Shown here: positions 17,434 to 26,035 of the stretch, piece after piece | Numbering within the stretch: the stretch's first letter is position 1 | How the letters are laid out: each line of letters starts with the position of its first letter | From: Streptomyces bungoensis | GTDB taxonomy: Bacteria; Actinomycetota; Actinomycetes; Streptomycetales; Streptomycetaceae | DNA: 64,000 nucleotides | Assembly (NCBI RefSeq): GCF_001514215.1 | Contig: NZ_KQ948852.1 | Location: 126,628-190,627, forward strand | Direction: 5' to 3' | Notes under the pieces: generated by a model | What the model was told of the DNA's origin: nothing | What the model saw: only the letters and a program-made list of their open reading frames with translations | The model's database searches: none | Made by a program: the position numbers and the translations under genes

Positions 17434-18425
17434 TCGGTGCCTCCCAGCGGTGCGGCGGTCCGGTGCCGGACGAGCCCGGCCAGCCAGTGCCGGACCGCGA
17501 GGGGCGGTATGAGCACGCTGGTGCCGAGCATCCCGGCTATCTCGCGCCCGCTGCGGGGCCCGGGCAGGATGCGGGCGAGGGCGAACTCGGCCGTGCCCAG
17601 CGTCCACAGGGCCGCGCAGGCGGTGGCGGCCCGGCGCCGGCCGGCCAGCGCGCAGACGGCGGAGGCGAGCGCGGCACCGGTCACCGCGAGGTGCCGGGGC
17701 AGCCGGCCCCGAGGTGCCCGGGCCCGCGCCCACCAGTCCCGCCCGTGCAGCCTGCTCATCAGGACGTCGTCGGCGTTGCCGCGCTGCGCGGGCAGTGAGG
17801 CCCACCAGTGGGCCGGGCGGACCGGGTGCCGGGTGGTCCGGGTGCCGCGGCGCAGGGTCCAGCCCGCCCGCTCGACGCGCAGCGCGAGGTCGGCGTCCTC
17901 GCGGAAGGCCCGCGGGAAGCGCTCGTCGAAGCCGCCGACCCGGATGAGCGCGGCGGTCCGGTACGCCATGTCGGCGGTGGCCCAGGCCGCGTTCTCCAGG
18001 CCCTTGGTGCCCCGTTCCCAGTCGGTGGGCCGGCGGTCGGGGGGCAGCGGGACCTCCAGCCGGCCCTGGACGCCGCCGACGTCCTCGCCGGCGTCCCGCA
18101 GGTCCTCGGCGAGCCGCCGCGACCAGTCCGGGAGCACCTGGACGTCGTCGTCCAGGAAGACCGTCCACGGCGTCCGCGCGGTGCGCCACCCGGCGTTGCG
18201 GGCGGCGGCCGGGCCGCGGCCGCCGGTGCGCAGGGTGCGGACGCGGTCGAGCAGCATCCCCGCCGGTTCCAGTGGCAGGCCCGCGTCGGGCGCCGGGCGG
18301 TCGTCGACCACCACGACCTCGTGCGGCGGGTGTCCCTCGGCCCGGGCCAGCGCGCGCAGGCACTCGGCGAGGCAGGGCCGGCCGATGGTGGGTATGACGA
18401 TGGTGTAGGCGGGTGCGGTGCTCAC
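17430..18425 (-). CDS. GT2-family glycosyltransferase with C-terminal membrane segments
   Basis: 331 residues from GTG 18425, which overlaps the carbamoyltransferase stop (GTGA); its own stop overlaps the HAD start. GT-A fold features: TIVIPTIGRP (8-17), VVVVDDRPAP, PAAARNAG, the metal-binding FLDDDVQVLPDW, and FREDADLALRVERAG as the ED catalytic region. After about residue 240 there are hydrophobic stretches (HLAVTGAALASAVCALAG; AGMLGTSVLIPPLAVRHWLAG), indicating membrane association. It should transfer a sugar from a nucleotide donor in assembly of the operon's glycan. Confidence 0.9.
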   Translation of the reverse strand: MSTAPAYTIVIPTIGRPCLAECLRALARAEGHPPHEVVVVDDRPAPDAGLPLEPAGMLLDRVRTLRTGGRGPAAARNAGWRTARTPWTVFLDDDVQVLPDWSRRLAEDLRDAGEDVGGVQGRLEVPLPPDRRPTDWERGTKGLENAAWATADMAYRTAALIRVGGFDERFPRAFREDADLALRVERAGWTLRRGTRTTRHPVRPAHWWASLPAQRGNADDVLMSRLHGRDWWARARAPRGRLPRHLAVTGAALASAVCALAGRRRAATACAALWTLGTAEFALARILPGPRSGREIAGMLGTSVLIPPLAVRHWLAGLVRHRTAAPLGGTE

Positions 18426-20056
18426 GCGAACGCCCTCCCTCGCCGGATCGCGAACGGTCCGAGGACGAGCAGGTCGACGGGTGCGGAGCCGAAGCACTCC
18501 AGGGCGTCGCGGGGGTCGTCGACCATGGGGCGCCCGGCGGTGTTCAGGCTGGTGTTGACCACCACCGGCAGTCCGGTCCGCCGCTCGAACCCGTCGATCA
18601 CGCGGGCCACGAGGGGTTCCTGAGCCCGGTCCACGGTCTGGACGCGGGCCGTGCCGTCGACGTGGACCACGGCCGGGATGCGGTCCTCCCAGCCGGCCGC
18701 CACGTGGTGCACGAACAGCATGTGCGGGCTGGGCAGCGGCCCGTCGAACAGCTCGGCCGCCCGTTCCGCCAGGACCATGGGCGCGACGGGCCGGAACTCC
18801 TCGCGTCCCTTGACGGCGTTGAGCCGCTCCACGTTCTCGGCGCGTCCGGGGTGGGCGAGCAGCGAGCGGTGGCCGAGGGCGCGCGGGCCGTACTCGCTGC
18901 GGCCCTGGAACCAGGCCACGATGCCGTCGGCGGCCAGCGTCTCGGCGGCCGTCTCGGCGATGCCGGCCGGCTCCTCGTACGGCACGGCCGCCCGCTCCAG
19001 CCGGGCGCGCAGTTCGGCGTCGCTCCAGCCGCGCCCGAGGGCGGCGGTCGGCATCGGCTCCAGGGTGTCCTTCTGCCCGGCGACGTGCGCCGCGGCGCCC
19101 AGCGCGGTTCCGGCGTCTCCGGCGGCGGGCTGCACCCACACGTGCCGGAAGCCGCTCTCGCGCCACAGCCGGGTGTTGGCCACGCAGTTGAGGGCGACAC
19201 CGCCGGCCAGGGTGAGGACGTCCTCGCCGGTGCGCTCGCGCAGCCACCGGGCGAGCGCCAGCATGGCTTCCTCCAGGCAGAGTTGGGCGCTGGCCGCCAG
19301 GTCGGCGTGGTCCTGGTCCCAGGCCCCGCCCGCCGGGCGCGGGGGCACCAGCTCGGTCCAGGGCACCGGGCGGGCCCGGAAGCCGCCCCGGACGTCGGCG
19401 TGGACGTACTCGCGCAGCCGGCCCGCGAAGCGCGGGGTGCCGTACGACGCGAGGGCCATCACCTTGAACTCGTCGCTGCTGCGCAGGAATCCGAGGTGCT
19501 GGGTGAGGTCCTCGTAGAACAGGCCGAGGGAGTCGGGCAGTTGCTGGGTGCCGAGCACGGTCAGTTCCCGGTCGGTGTAGCGGCCGGCCAGGTGGGAGCC
19601 GCACTCGCCGCGGCCGTCGAGGACGAGGACGGCGCAGTCGGGGTACGGCGAGACGGCCCCGGCGGAGGCGGCGTGCGCCACGTGGTGGGGGACGAACCGC
19701 ACCTTGGCCGGGTCCAGGCCGGGCAGGGCCTCGGCGAGGAAGCCGGGTGCCTGGCGGGCGTACTCCTGGCGCAGGTGGTCCCAGGGGTCGTCCAGGCCCA
19801 GTTGCTCGGCGGGCCGGGCCAGCGAGGGGTCGCAGGAGTAGGCGACGGCGTCCAGGTCGGCGGGGGTGAGGCCGGCCTGCTCCAGGCACCAGCGGGCGGA
19901 CTGCTCGGGCAGTTCCCAGGCGGAGAAGGGAACGGGCCGCTTGCCGTGCTTGCGGCGGGAGAACCGTGCCTCTTCCGCGGCCGCCACCACGCTGCCGTCC
20001 GTGAGGAGGGCCGCGGCGGGGTCGTGGAAGAGGGCGTTGATACCGAGGACGTGCAT
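18422..20056 (-). CDS. NodU/CmcH-family carbamoyltransferase
   Basis: 544 residues from ATG 20056 with AGGAGA 7 nt upstream. Full-length member of the carbamoyltransferase family that moves carbamoyl phosphate onto a hydroxyl via carbamoyl-AMP. N-terminal Kae1-like domain: VLGINALFHDPAAALL (3-18), HHVAHAASA with the metal-binding His residues, and LAGGVALNCVANTRL. C-terminal domain: FQGRSEYGPRALGHRS and VVVNTSLNTAGRPMVD. The gene sits between a nucleotide-sugar epimerase and glycosyltransferases, so a sugar or polyol hydroxyl of the glycan is the expected acceptor. Confidence 0.93.
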   Translation of the reverse strand: MHVLGINALFHDPAAALLTDGSVVAAAEEARFSRRKHGKRPVPFSAWELPEQSARWCLEQAGLTPADLDAVAYSCDPSLARPAEQLGLDDPWDHLRQEYARQAPGFLAEALPGLDPAKVRFVPHHVAHAASAGAVSPYPDCAVLVLDGRGECGSHLAGRYTDRELTVLGTQQLPDSLGLFYEDLTQHLGFLRSSDEFKVMALASYGTPRFAGRLREYVHADVRGGFRARPVPWTELVPPRPAGGAWDQDHADLAASAQLCLEEAMLALARWLRERTGEDVLTLAGGVALNCVANTRLWRESGFRHVWVQPAAGDAGTALGAAAHVAGQKDTLEPMPTAALGRGWSDAELRARLERAAVPYEEPAGIAETAAETLAADGIVAWFQGRSEYGPRALGHRSLLAHPGRAENVERLNAVKGREEFRPVAPMVLAERAAELFDGPLPSPHMLFVHHVAAGWEDRIPAVVHVDGTARVQTVDRAQEPLVARVIDGFERRTGLPVVVNTSLNTAGRPMVDDPRDALECFGSAPVDLLVLGPFAIRRGRAFA

Positions 20057-20097
20057 GCGCTGTCTCCTGGGCTCCTGGACGGCGGTCGGGCGAGTGG

Positions 20098-21111
20098 TCA
20101 GGACTGCGCGGCCGCCTCCCCGTCCGGGGGCGGGGCGTCGCCCGCCGGGAGGGCGGCGAAGTAGGCGATCGTCTGCTTCAGGCCCTCCTCCCAGGGCACC
20201 TGCGGTGACCAGCCGAGCAGTTCGAGCGCCAGGCTGGTGTCGGGGCGGCGCCGGCCGGGGTCGTCGACGGGCCGGTCGATGAAGGCGATCGGCGAGCGGG
20301 AGCCGGACAGGGCGACCACCCGGCGGGCGAGGTCGGCCATGGTGATCTCGTCGGCGCCGCCGATGTTGACGGGCCGCACGGACCGGCTGGCCGCCACCCG
20401 CAGCACGCCGTCGACGGTGTCGTCGACATAGCACAGCGAGCGGGTCTGGCTGCCGTCGCCGGTCACGGTGACCGGTTCGCCGGCCAGGGCCTGGCTGATG
20501 AACGTGGGTACGGCCCGGCCGTCGTGGGCGCGCATGCGCGGTCCGTAGGTGTTGAACAGCCGGACGATCCCGGCGTCGGTGCCGCGGGTTCCGGCGTGCG
20601 CGGTGACCAGGGCCTCGGCGAACCGCTTCGACTCGTCGTACACGCTGCGCGGGCCGACGGGGTTGACGTTGCCGCAGTAGCCCTCGTGCTGGGGGTGCAC
20701 GAGCGGGTCGCCGTACACCTCGGAGGTGGAGGCGAGCAGGAAGCGCGCGCCGTCGCGTTCGGCCAGCGCCAGGGCGTTGCGGGTGCCGAGGCTGCCCGCG
20801 TCCAGGGTCTCCAGGGGGAGCCTGAGGTAGTCGGCGGGGGACGCCGGGCAGGCGAAGTGCAGTACCAGGTCGTAGGGTCCGGGCAGCAGCCGCGGGCAGC
20901 CGGGGTCCGAGACGTCGCAGTGGACGTAGCGGAAGCCCGGCCTTCCTTCGAGGTGGGCGACGTTCTCGCGCCGTCCGCAGACCAGGTTGTCCGCACAGTC
21001 GACTTCGGCTCCCGAATCCAGCAGCCGTTCGCACAGGTGGGAGCCGAGGAAGCCGGCGCCGCCGGTCACGACGGCGCGCCGCCGTGCGGCGGCCCGGGTC
21101 TCTCCGGTCAT
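20098..21111 (-). CDS. NAD-dependent sugar epimerase/decarboxylase (UXS/GalE-like SDR)
   Basis: 337 residues from ATG 21111, chosen for AAGGAG 8 nt upstream (GTG 21120 and 21141 are in frame). Extended SDR: VVTGGAGFLGSH (14-25), LASTSEVYGDP with the catalytic Ser near 118-120, and Tyr148-x3-Lys152 (YDESK). RLFNTYGPRM, DDTVDGVLR and NIGG follow the UDP-glucuronate decarboxylase/dTDP-glucose dehydratase-like pattern. First gene of the glycan operon, 41 nt before the carbamoyltransferase; likely supplies an NDP-pentose or epimerised sugar. Confidence 0.9.
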   Translation of the reverse strand: MTGETRAAARRRAVVTGGAGFLGSHLCERLLDSGAEVDCADNLVCGRRENVAHLEGRPGFRYVHCDVSDPGCPRLLPGPYDLVLHFACPASPADYLRLPLETLDAGSLGTRNALALAERDGARFLLASTSEVYGDPLVHPQHEGYCGNVNPVGPRSVYDESKRFAEALVTAHAGTRGTDAGIVRLFNTYGPRMRAHDGRAVPTFISQALAGEPVTVTGDGSQTRSLCYVDDTVDGVLRVAASRSVRPVNIGGADEITMADLARRVVALSGSRSPIAFIDRPVDDPGRRRPDTSLALELLGWSPQVPWEEGLKQTIAYFAALPAGDAPPPDGEAAAQS

Positions 21112-21309
21112 GGGGGTCACTCCTTCGTCCAGGTCGTCCACGTGCGTGCGCCCGGGGAACGCTCCTGTCAGGCGTTCGGCGCGTGCCGTGTCCCCGGGCC
21201 CGGGGGAATCGGCCCGTCGGGGAAGGACTGTGGGAGGGGAGGCGTCAGGGCCCGGGTCCCCACGTTCCGGAGGACCGCCCTGGTCGGCCGCCGCTGGCTG
21301 GACGGCACC

Positions 21310-21328
21310 GGCACGGGGTTCCCGTGCC
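21310..21328. other. 8-bp hairpin in the operon's divergent promoter region
   Basis: Perfect stem 21310-21317 with 21321-21328 (GGCACGGG/CCCGTGCC, loop GTT), followed by the most A+T-rich stretch of the locus (about 21332-21365). It lies between the leftward glycan operon and the broken pyruvyl transferase gene, so it may be an operator or attenuator. Confidence 0.4.
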
Positions 21329-21417
21329 AGCCGGTTTCACACTTTTGATCCTTATTGTCCGAAACGATGAGTACTCGCGCGACTGCAGGTGACCGCTCGG
21401 CACGGTGGAGACGGCTC

Positions 21418-22267
21418 ATGGACGACGACCTCGCGGCGGTCCTGCTGTGCACCCTGCGCGCCTCCGGGCGGCTGCCCGGGGGCCCGCTGCTCACCGGCTT
21501 GGTTCGGCTTCCTGCACGGAGAGGCCACCGCCGGCGACCTGTTGGCGCAGCGGCACGCCTCGGCGCTGCTGGAACGCGCGGGCGTCCCGTACGGCACGGC
21601 GTGGGGCCCCGGCTTCCGGGCGGGTGCGCTGACGCCGGAGGCGGCGCGGCCGGACGCCTACGACACGCTGCTCTTCGTGTGCGGTCCGGTGCACGGGCCG
21701 CAGGTAGCCGCGCTCCATGCAGGGTTCAGAATCTGTAGACGACTCGCCGCCGGGGTCAGCGTCGTCGATCCGGCGGATCCGGCGGTCACCGGCTTCCACG
21801 AGGTGCTGGCCCGCGACGGCACCGGGACCCCCGCCCGGCCCGACCGGCGCTGTCCTCCGGGCAGGGCGAGTACGGCGCGCGGCGGCGGCAAGAGGAGATG
21901 AACGAGCGGCTGACCGCGGCCGGCCGGCCGGCAAGGACTGCGCCCGGGTGCCGGCCGACACCCGGCCGGCCACGGACGACTTGCGGCTGTGCGCCACCGG
22001 CGAGCAGTTCCTGGCGCTCGTCTCCCGTTTCGACGCGGTCGTCACGACCCGGCTGCACGCCTGGTGCTCGGCCTGCGCACCGGGACCCCGGTGCTCGCGG
22101 TCGACCCGGTGGCGGGCGGTGCCAAGATGACCGCCCAGGCCCGGGCGGTGGGCCGGCCGGCGCTGGTGGACGCGGGCGCGCCGGCGCCGCGCATCCTGGA
22201 CCACTGGTGGCGGTGGGCGCTGTCGGAGCAGGGCCGGGCGGCGGCAGGCCGCCACTCGATGGGCTGA
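21418..22267 (+). pseudogene. polysaccharide pyruvyl transferase-like gene with multiple frameshifts
   Basis: Fragments in different frames line up as one protein. First PLLTG then WFGFLHGEATAGDLLAQRH after loss of one T near 21500; then YDTLLFVCGPVHGPQVAALH and AAGVSVVDPADPAVTGFHEV. A shift near 21860-21930 leads to VPADTRPATDDLRLCATGEQFLALVSRFDAVVTTRLH. Another shift near 22060 leads to LGLRTGTPVLAVDPVAGGAKMTAQARAVG, ending at 22267. The TTRLH and GTPVLAV blocks are typical of the pyruvyl transferase (WcaK/CsaB-like) fold. At least three frameshifts make a functional product implausible. It was probably the divergent partner of the glycan operon, adding ketal pyruvate to it. Confidence 0.78.
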
Positions 22268-22367
22268 GGGCACCGCGTACGCCCGTGTAACGCCTTGCGG
22301 ACGGGGCACTCGACGCCTCCACCGGCGGGCCGCACACGGCCGCCGCGCGCATGCAGGAGGTAACGTC

Positions 22368-22931
22368 ATGGGTCACGGCGGAAACGTCATCCAGGAACTG
22401 ACGACCGATCACCGTGAGGTCGAGGAGATCTTCGGTCGCATCGAGGCGCTGCCGCCCGGTTCCAAGGAGCGCAAGATACTGGCCGACCAGGCCACGATGG
22501 AGCTCGTTCGGCACTCGGTGGCCGAGGAGGCCTACCTCTACCCGGCGGTGCGCATGCACGTGAAGGGCGGGGACGCCCTGGCCGACAAGGAACTCGAGGA
22601 CCACGCCGAGGCCGAGCGGCTGATGAAGGACCTGGAGGGCCTGGAGCCGGACGATCCGCAGTTCGACACGTGCATGGCCCGGCTGATGAGCGAGATCCGG
22701 TCGCATGTGACGGACGAGGAGGAGAACCTCTTCCCGCAGTTGCAGGCGGTCTGCCCGCCCGAGGCGCTGGACGAGCTGGGCGACAAGGTGCGCCGCGCGA
22801 AGAAGACCGCGCCGACCCGCCCGCACCCGGCGGCGCCGGACCACCCCCCGGCCAACAAGCTGCTGGCGCCGGGAGCCGGCCTCGTCGACCGGATGCGCGA
22901 CGCGCTGTCCGGGCGCGGCAAGGAGAGCTGA
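22368..22931 (+). CDS. hemerythrin-like HHE-domain protein
   Basis: 187 residues from ATG 22368 after CAGGAGG. The HHE helical bundle covers about 8-145 with the di-iron ligand pattern: DHREVEEIF (His14), RHSVAEEAYLYP (His/Glu), EDHAEAERLM and HVTDEEENLFPQL. Family members bind O2, NO or participate in iron/redox stress; the precise role here is unknown. The C-terminal 45 residues are Pro/Ala-rich and probably flexible. A very strong hairpin at 23033 separates it from the convergent DUF3040 gene. Confidence 0.92.
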   Translation: MGHGGNVIQELTTDHREVEEIFGRIEALPPGSKERKILADQATMELVRHSVAEEAYLYPAVRMHVKGGDALADKELEDHAEAERLMKDLEGLEPDDPQFDTCMARLMSEIRSHVTDEEENLFPQLQAVCPPEALDELGDKVRRAKKTAPTRPHPAAPDHPPANKLLAPGAGLVDRMRDALSGRGKES

Positions 22932-23032
22932 CGCACCGAGCGCCCCGCGGGCGCTCGGCGGGCGGGGCGGGGAACCCGGCGATCCACGATCCACGAGAGC
23001 CGGATCCTCCCGCCGTCGCCGCGATCCGGTCG

Positions 23033-23086
23033 AGACCCCCCGGCGCCCGCCGGCCGCACACACGGCCGGCGGGCGCCGGGGGGTCT
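23033..23086. terminator. bidirectional terminator, perfect 24-bp hairpin
   Basis: Arms 23033-23056 and 23063-23086 pair over 24 bp without mismatch around the loop CACACA. It lies between convergent genes (stops at 22931 and 23118), the expected place for a shared terminator. Confidence 0.85.
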
Positions 23087-23117
23087 TCCGCGCGCCGTAC
23101 GGCCGAGCGCCCGGCGC

Positions 23118-23561
23118 TCAGCGCCACGGGGACGTCCGGCCGCCGGATCCGGACCGCGGCGGGCGGGTGGCCCGGCACAGCAGGCGGAAGGCCTGCAGCA
23201 GGGTGAGCGGCCACAGCAGGGCGAAGCCCCACAGCAGAACGGGGTCCGAGGTGCGGATGCCCATGACGGCGACGAACACGGACGCGGCTCCCAGCAGCAG
23301 CACGGCCAGCGGCAGCCACAGCCCCCGCCGCCTGCGCTCCGCCCGGCGGTTCGGGCGCGGCCGCCGCGCGGGCCCGGCCGCCGGGCGGGCCGTACGGTCC
23401 CGGGGCGCGGCGCCCGTGCGGCGCGCCGAGCCCGTGGGTTCCACCGAGCCCATGGCGCGCGCCAGGCGGCGGTCCTGCTGCAGGTCCGCCTCGATGCGCA
23501 GCAGCGCGAGCCGCTCCCGCGGCGAGAGCCGGACGTCGTCGGGTGTGTCCCAGTCGTTCAC
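23118..23561 (-). CDS. DUF3040 family membrane protein
   Basis: 147 residues from GTG 23561; GGAGGAGG lies 11 nt upstream. The N-terminal segment DDVRLSPRERLALLRIEADLQQD is the DUF3040 signature. After a basic linker, two hydrophobic helices follow (about 94-112, GLWLPLAVLLLGAASVFVAV, and 117-135, DPVLLWGFALLWPLTLLQAF). Function unknown. Divergent from the PP2C gene. Confidence 0.87.
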   Translation of the reverse strand: MNDWDTPDDVRLSPRERLALLRIEADLQQDRRLARAMGSVEPTGSARRTGAAPRDRTARPAAGPARRPRPNRRAERRRRGLWLPLAVLLLGAASVFVAVMGIRTSDPVLLWGFALLWPLTLLQAFRLLCRATRPPRSGSGGRTSPWR

Positions 23562-23758
23562 GGCAAACAGCACCTCCTCCGGCCCATGGCCTCGGCGACC
23601 CCCTCGTCGGGCGACCGAGTTCCCCCCGATGGCCGGACCGAAGCGCACGCCCGGCGCGGCTGGCGGTGCGGTGGGCTCCTGGCGAGGATGGAGACGAGCG
23701 GGGGCACGCCCCGCCGGTCCGCAGGGAGAGGCGGTGGCCTCCGCTGACGTACATCGCC

Positions 23759-24490
23759 GTGACGGCGCTGAGCCATCCCGGACTCGTCCGCGACCGCAAC
23801 GAGGACAGCCTGGTCGTGGGGCCGTGGACGCTGTGCGCGACCGTGACCGAGAATCCGCAGACGCTGGTGTTCCCGCTCGGCACGCCGCTCGTCGTGGCCG
23901 TCGCCGACGGACTCGGCGGACAGCCCGGCGGAGAGGTGGCCAGTGCCCTGGTGGTACGCCGGCTCGCCCGGGCCGGGCCCGGGCTGACCGGTGAGGACGA
24001 CGTCCGCGAGGAGCTGCGCGCCTGCAACCGCGCGGTGTACGCGGCCGCGGACGCGAACGGGCGGGCCCTGGCCACGATGGGCACGACCGTCGCGGGGGCC
24101 GTCGTCCGGTCCGGCTCGCTCGTGGCCTTCAACGTGGGCGACAGCCGGGTCTACGCGGCGCCCAGGGACGGCCTGCTCCAGGTCAGCGTGGACGACAACC
24201 CGCCGCTGGAACCGGGGCAGCGCACCACCCCGATCGTCACCCAGTGCCTCGGCGGCACCGCGCACCACCGTGCCGTCACCCCGCATGTGACGGCCGCTCC
24301 CGTGGCCGCCGGCGACCGGTACCTGGTCTGCACCGACGGCCTGACCGACCCGCTGCCGCAGGACGTCCTCGACGGCCTGCTGCGGGAGTACGACGACGGC
24401 CGCGCGGCCTTCGAACTGTGGAAGGCGGCCATCGCGGCCGGCGGCCCCGACAACATCACGCTCGCCCTGCTCCGCGTCGCGGACGAGTGA
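23759..24490 (+). CDS. PPM/PP2C-family protein serine/threonine phosphatase
   Basis: About 243 residues taken from GTG 23759; no good ribosome-binding site fits it. A CTG 15 nt earlier lies after GGGAGAGG, so the true start may be slightly upstream. All PP2C metal motifs are present: RDRNEDS (near 11-17), VAVADGLGG, MGTTV, NVGDSRVYA, CTDGLTDPL and GGPDNITLALL. It is a compact cytosolic phosphatase without sensor domains, a candidate partner for Hanks-type kinases. It lies at the left edge of the stress block. Confidence 0.9.
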   Translation: MTALSHPGLVRDRNEDSLVVGPWTLCATVTENPQTLVFPLGTPLVVAVADGLGGQPGGEVASALVVRRLARAGPGLTGEDDVREELRACNRAVYAAADANGRALATMGTTVAGAVVRSGSLVAFNVGDSRVYAAPRDGLLQVSVDDNPPLEPGQRTTPIVTQCLGGTAHHRAVTPHVTAAPVAAGDRYLVCTDGLTDPLPQDVLDGLLREYDDGRAAFELWKAAIAAGGPDNITLALLRVADE

Positions 24491-24516
24491 CGCCTGCGGG
24501 GCGGGGCGCGGCGGCA

Positions 24517-24530
24517 GGGCCGTTCGGCCC
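24517..24530. promoter_or_regulatory. DosR-like dyad, copy 1
   Basis: GGGCCGTTCGGCCC, a near-perfect 14-bp dyad 84 bp upstream of the ORF at 24614. It matches the boxes at 27141 and 30750 (shared GGGnCnTTCGnCCC). DosR/OsdR-type response regulators bind GGGAC...GTCCC dyads of similar layout. Assignment to such a regulator is inference. Confidence 0.5.
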
Positions 24531-24613
24531 CGGCCGGCGGGCCGGTCGGCACAGGCCGCGCGCGGGCGGGGCGGTCACCATGAAGGCCAGTACCGCAAGG
24601 AAGGCGGAGAGCC

Positions 24614-24910
24614 ATGGTCCGCACATGTTGGACGACGACCGGAGTGTTCACGGGCCGGGGAGGCGCCCGTACCGACGAGGGGGGCACGCTCACCGGGGAC
24701 CTGACGGTGCGCACCACCTGGGGCGGCCGGCAGGCCGAGGTGGCCGTCCAGTACAGCGGCACCTCCGAGTGGTTCACGCTGACCGGCAGCCCGGTGCCCT
24801 GCGACTCCCGGCAGGACAGCCGGAACCTGCACCAGGAGGTGGTGGAGGCCGTGCGGGCCGGCGGCGGCGCCACCGTCCCGCGGCACGACCGGCTCGGGGC
24901 ACGCCGGTGA
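24614..24910 (+). CDS. hypothetical protein of the stress block
   Basis: 98 residues from ATG 24614 with a GGCGGAGAG ribosome-binding site. A compact beta-rich protein: TTTGVFTGRGG, TLTGDLTVRTTW, VAVQYSGTSEWFTLTGSPV, then a helix LHQEVVEAVRAGGG. No recognised domain. The good start, upstream box at 24517 and location among stress genes support a real gene. Convergent with the baeRF2 gene, 16 nt apart. Confidence 0.72.
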   Translation: MVRTCWTTTGVFTGRGGARTDEGGTLTGDLTVRTTWGGRQAEVAVQYSGTSEWFTLTGSPVPCDSRQDSRNLHQEVVEAVRAGGGATVPRHDRLGARR

Positions 24911-24926
24911 ACGCCGGAAAGGCCCG

Positions 24927-26030
24927 TCAGGCGGGGAGCGTGGGCTCGGTGTAGCGCAGCAGCACGCCCACGCCCTCGCTCAGCCACAGCTCCCGCTCGG
25001 GCACCACCACCAGTTCGGCCCTCGTGCCGACGAGGGCGCGCGCCAGCGCGGCGTCGGCCCGCTCCTCGCGGACCTCCCGTACGCCGTAGGAGCGCAGCTC
25101 CTGTGCGGCCAGGGCCGTCTGGCCGGGCTCCGGGCCGACCCACAGGCGGAACGGCGACTCCGGGTGGTCGTTGAGGAAGAGGGCCTTCACCCGGCCCCGC
25201 TGCAGCGCCGACACGGCGGCGGCGAGGCCTTCCCCGGACGCCCCGCCACGGGCCCGCTCGGCGAGGAACACGTCCAGCAGGGCCCGGTCGCGGGCGGCCA
25301 TGCGCCCGGTGAAGAATCCCTCCAGCGGCCGCTCCAGCAGGGCCCGTCCCCGCTGTGACTCACCGGCGCCCTCCACGGTGACGACCCGTCCGCGCAGCGC
25401 GGCCGGCAGCCGGTGGACGAGGATGCCGCGGGCCCAGACGTCGCCCGCGACGACCACCGTCTCGACGTCGATGCGCCGCGCGTGCCCCTCCAGCTCGCGG
25501 CCGATCTCCCCGGCGGCGCGCGCCCAGTCGGTCACCGGGACCTCCTGGTCCACGCGGTGGCCGGGCGTGACCCTGGTGAGCGGCCAGGTGCCCGCCTCGG
25601 CCTCGATCCGCACGGTGCCGGTGGCGTCGGTGGAGTGCCGGCCGCCGTAGTGCACGTGCACCGCCAGGTAGGGGATCCCGGGCGCGTGCTGGACGATCAG
25701 GGGCATGGTGTCCGGCAGCGTGCCGAAGTGCGCGGTGTCCCGCGCGGGCGGGGCGGGCAGTTCGTCGAGCAGGGCGAGGCGCCCGTGCGCGGTGAACACG
25801 GCCTGGCCGTGCGCGCCGGGCACGTCCGTGTCGCTGCCCACGGTGCCCGCCACGGCGGAGAGGGAGTCCGGGTCCGCTCCCTCGGACGCCAGGGCGTCCC
25901 GCAGCCTCCGCCAGCGCAGCCGTACGGCGGCGTCGGGGTCGTCGACGGCGGCGTCGCGGGACGTGTCCAGGTAGACGGACGCGAAGGGGCCGGGCTGCTT
26001 GTACAGCGGTTCGAGGAACGAGAGGCGCAT
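24927..26030 (-). CDS. baeRF2-type archaeo-eukaryotic release-factor-fold protein
   Basis: 367 residues from ATG 26030, 5 nt after the HPF stop (TAG-CGGCC-ATG). N-terminal FASVYLDTSRDA, a central eRF1-domain-2-like ribonuclease-H-fold region (VETVVVAGDVWARGILVHRLP), and a C-terminal pelota/L7Ae-like region (RVKALFLNDHPES to RAELVVVPE) match the bacterial eRF1-like family 2 found in actinomycetes. Related proteins (Vms1, pelota) act on stalled ribosomes; direct co-transcription with a ribosome hibernation factor fits a ribosome-related role. No GGQ motif is visible. Confidence 0.82.
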   Translation of the reverse strand: MRLSFLEPLYKQPGPFASVYLDTSRDAAVDDPDAAVRLRWRRLRDALASEGADPDSLSAVAGTVGSDTDVPGAHGQAVFTAHGRLALLDELPAPPARDTAHFGTLPDTMPLIVQHAPGIPYLAVHVHYGGRHSTDATGTVRIEAEAGTWPLTRVTPGHRVDQEVPVTDWARAAGEIGRELEGHARRIDVETVVVAGDVWARGILVHRLPAALRGRVVTVEGAGESQRGRALLERPLEGFFTGRMAARDRALLDVFLAERARGGASGEGLAAAVSALQRGRVKALFLNDHPESPFRLWVGPEPGQTALAAQELRSYGVREVREERADAALARALVGTRAELVVVPERELWLSEGVGVLLRYTEPTLPA

Positions 26031-26035
26031 GGCCG

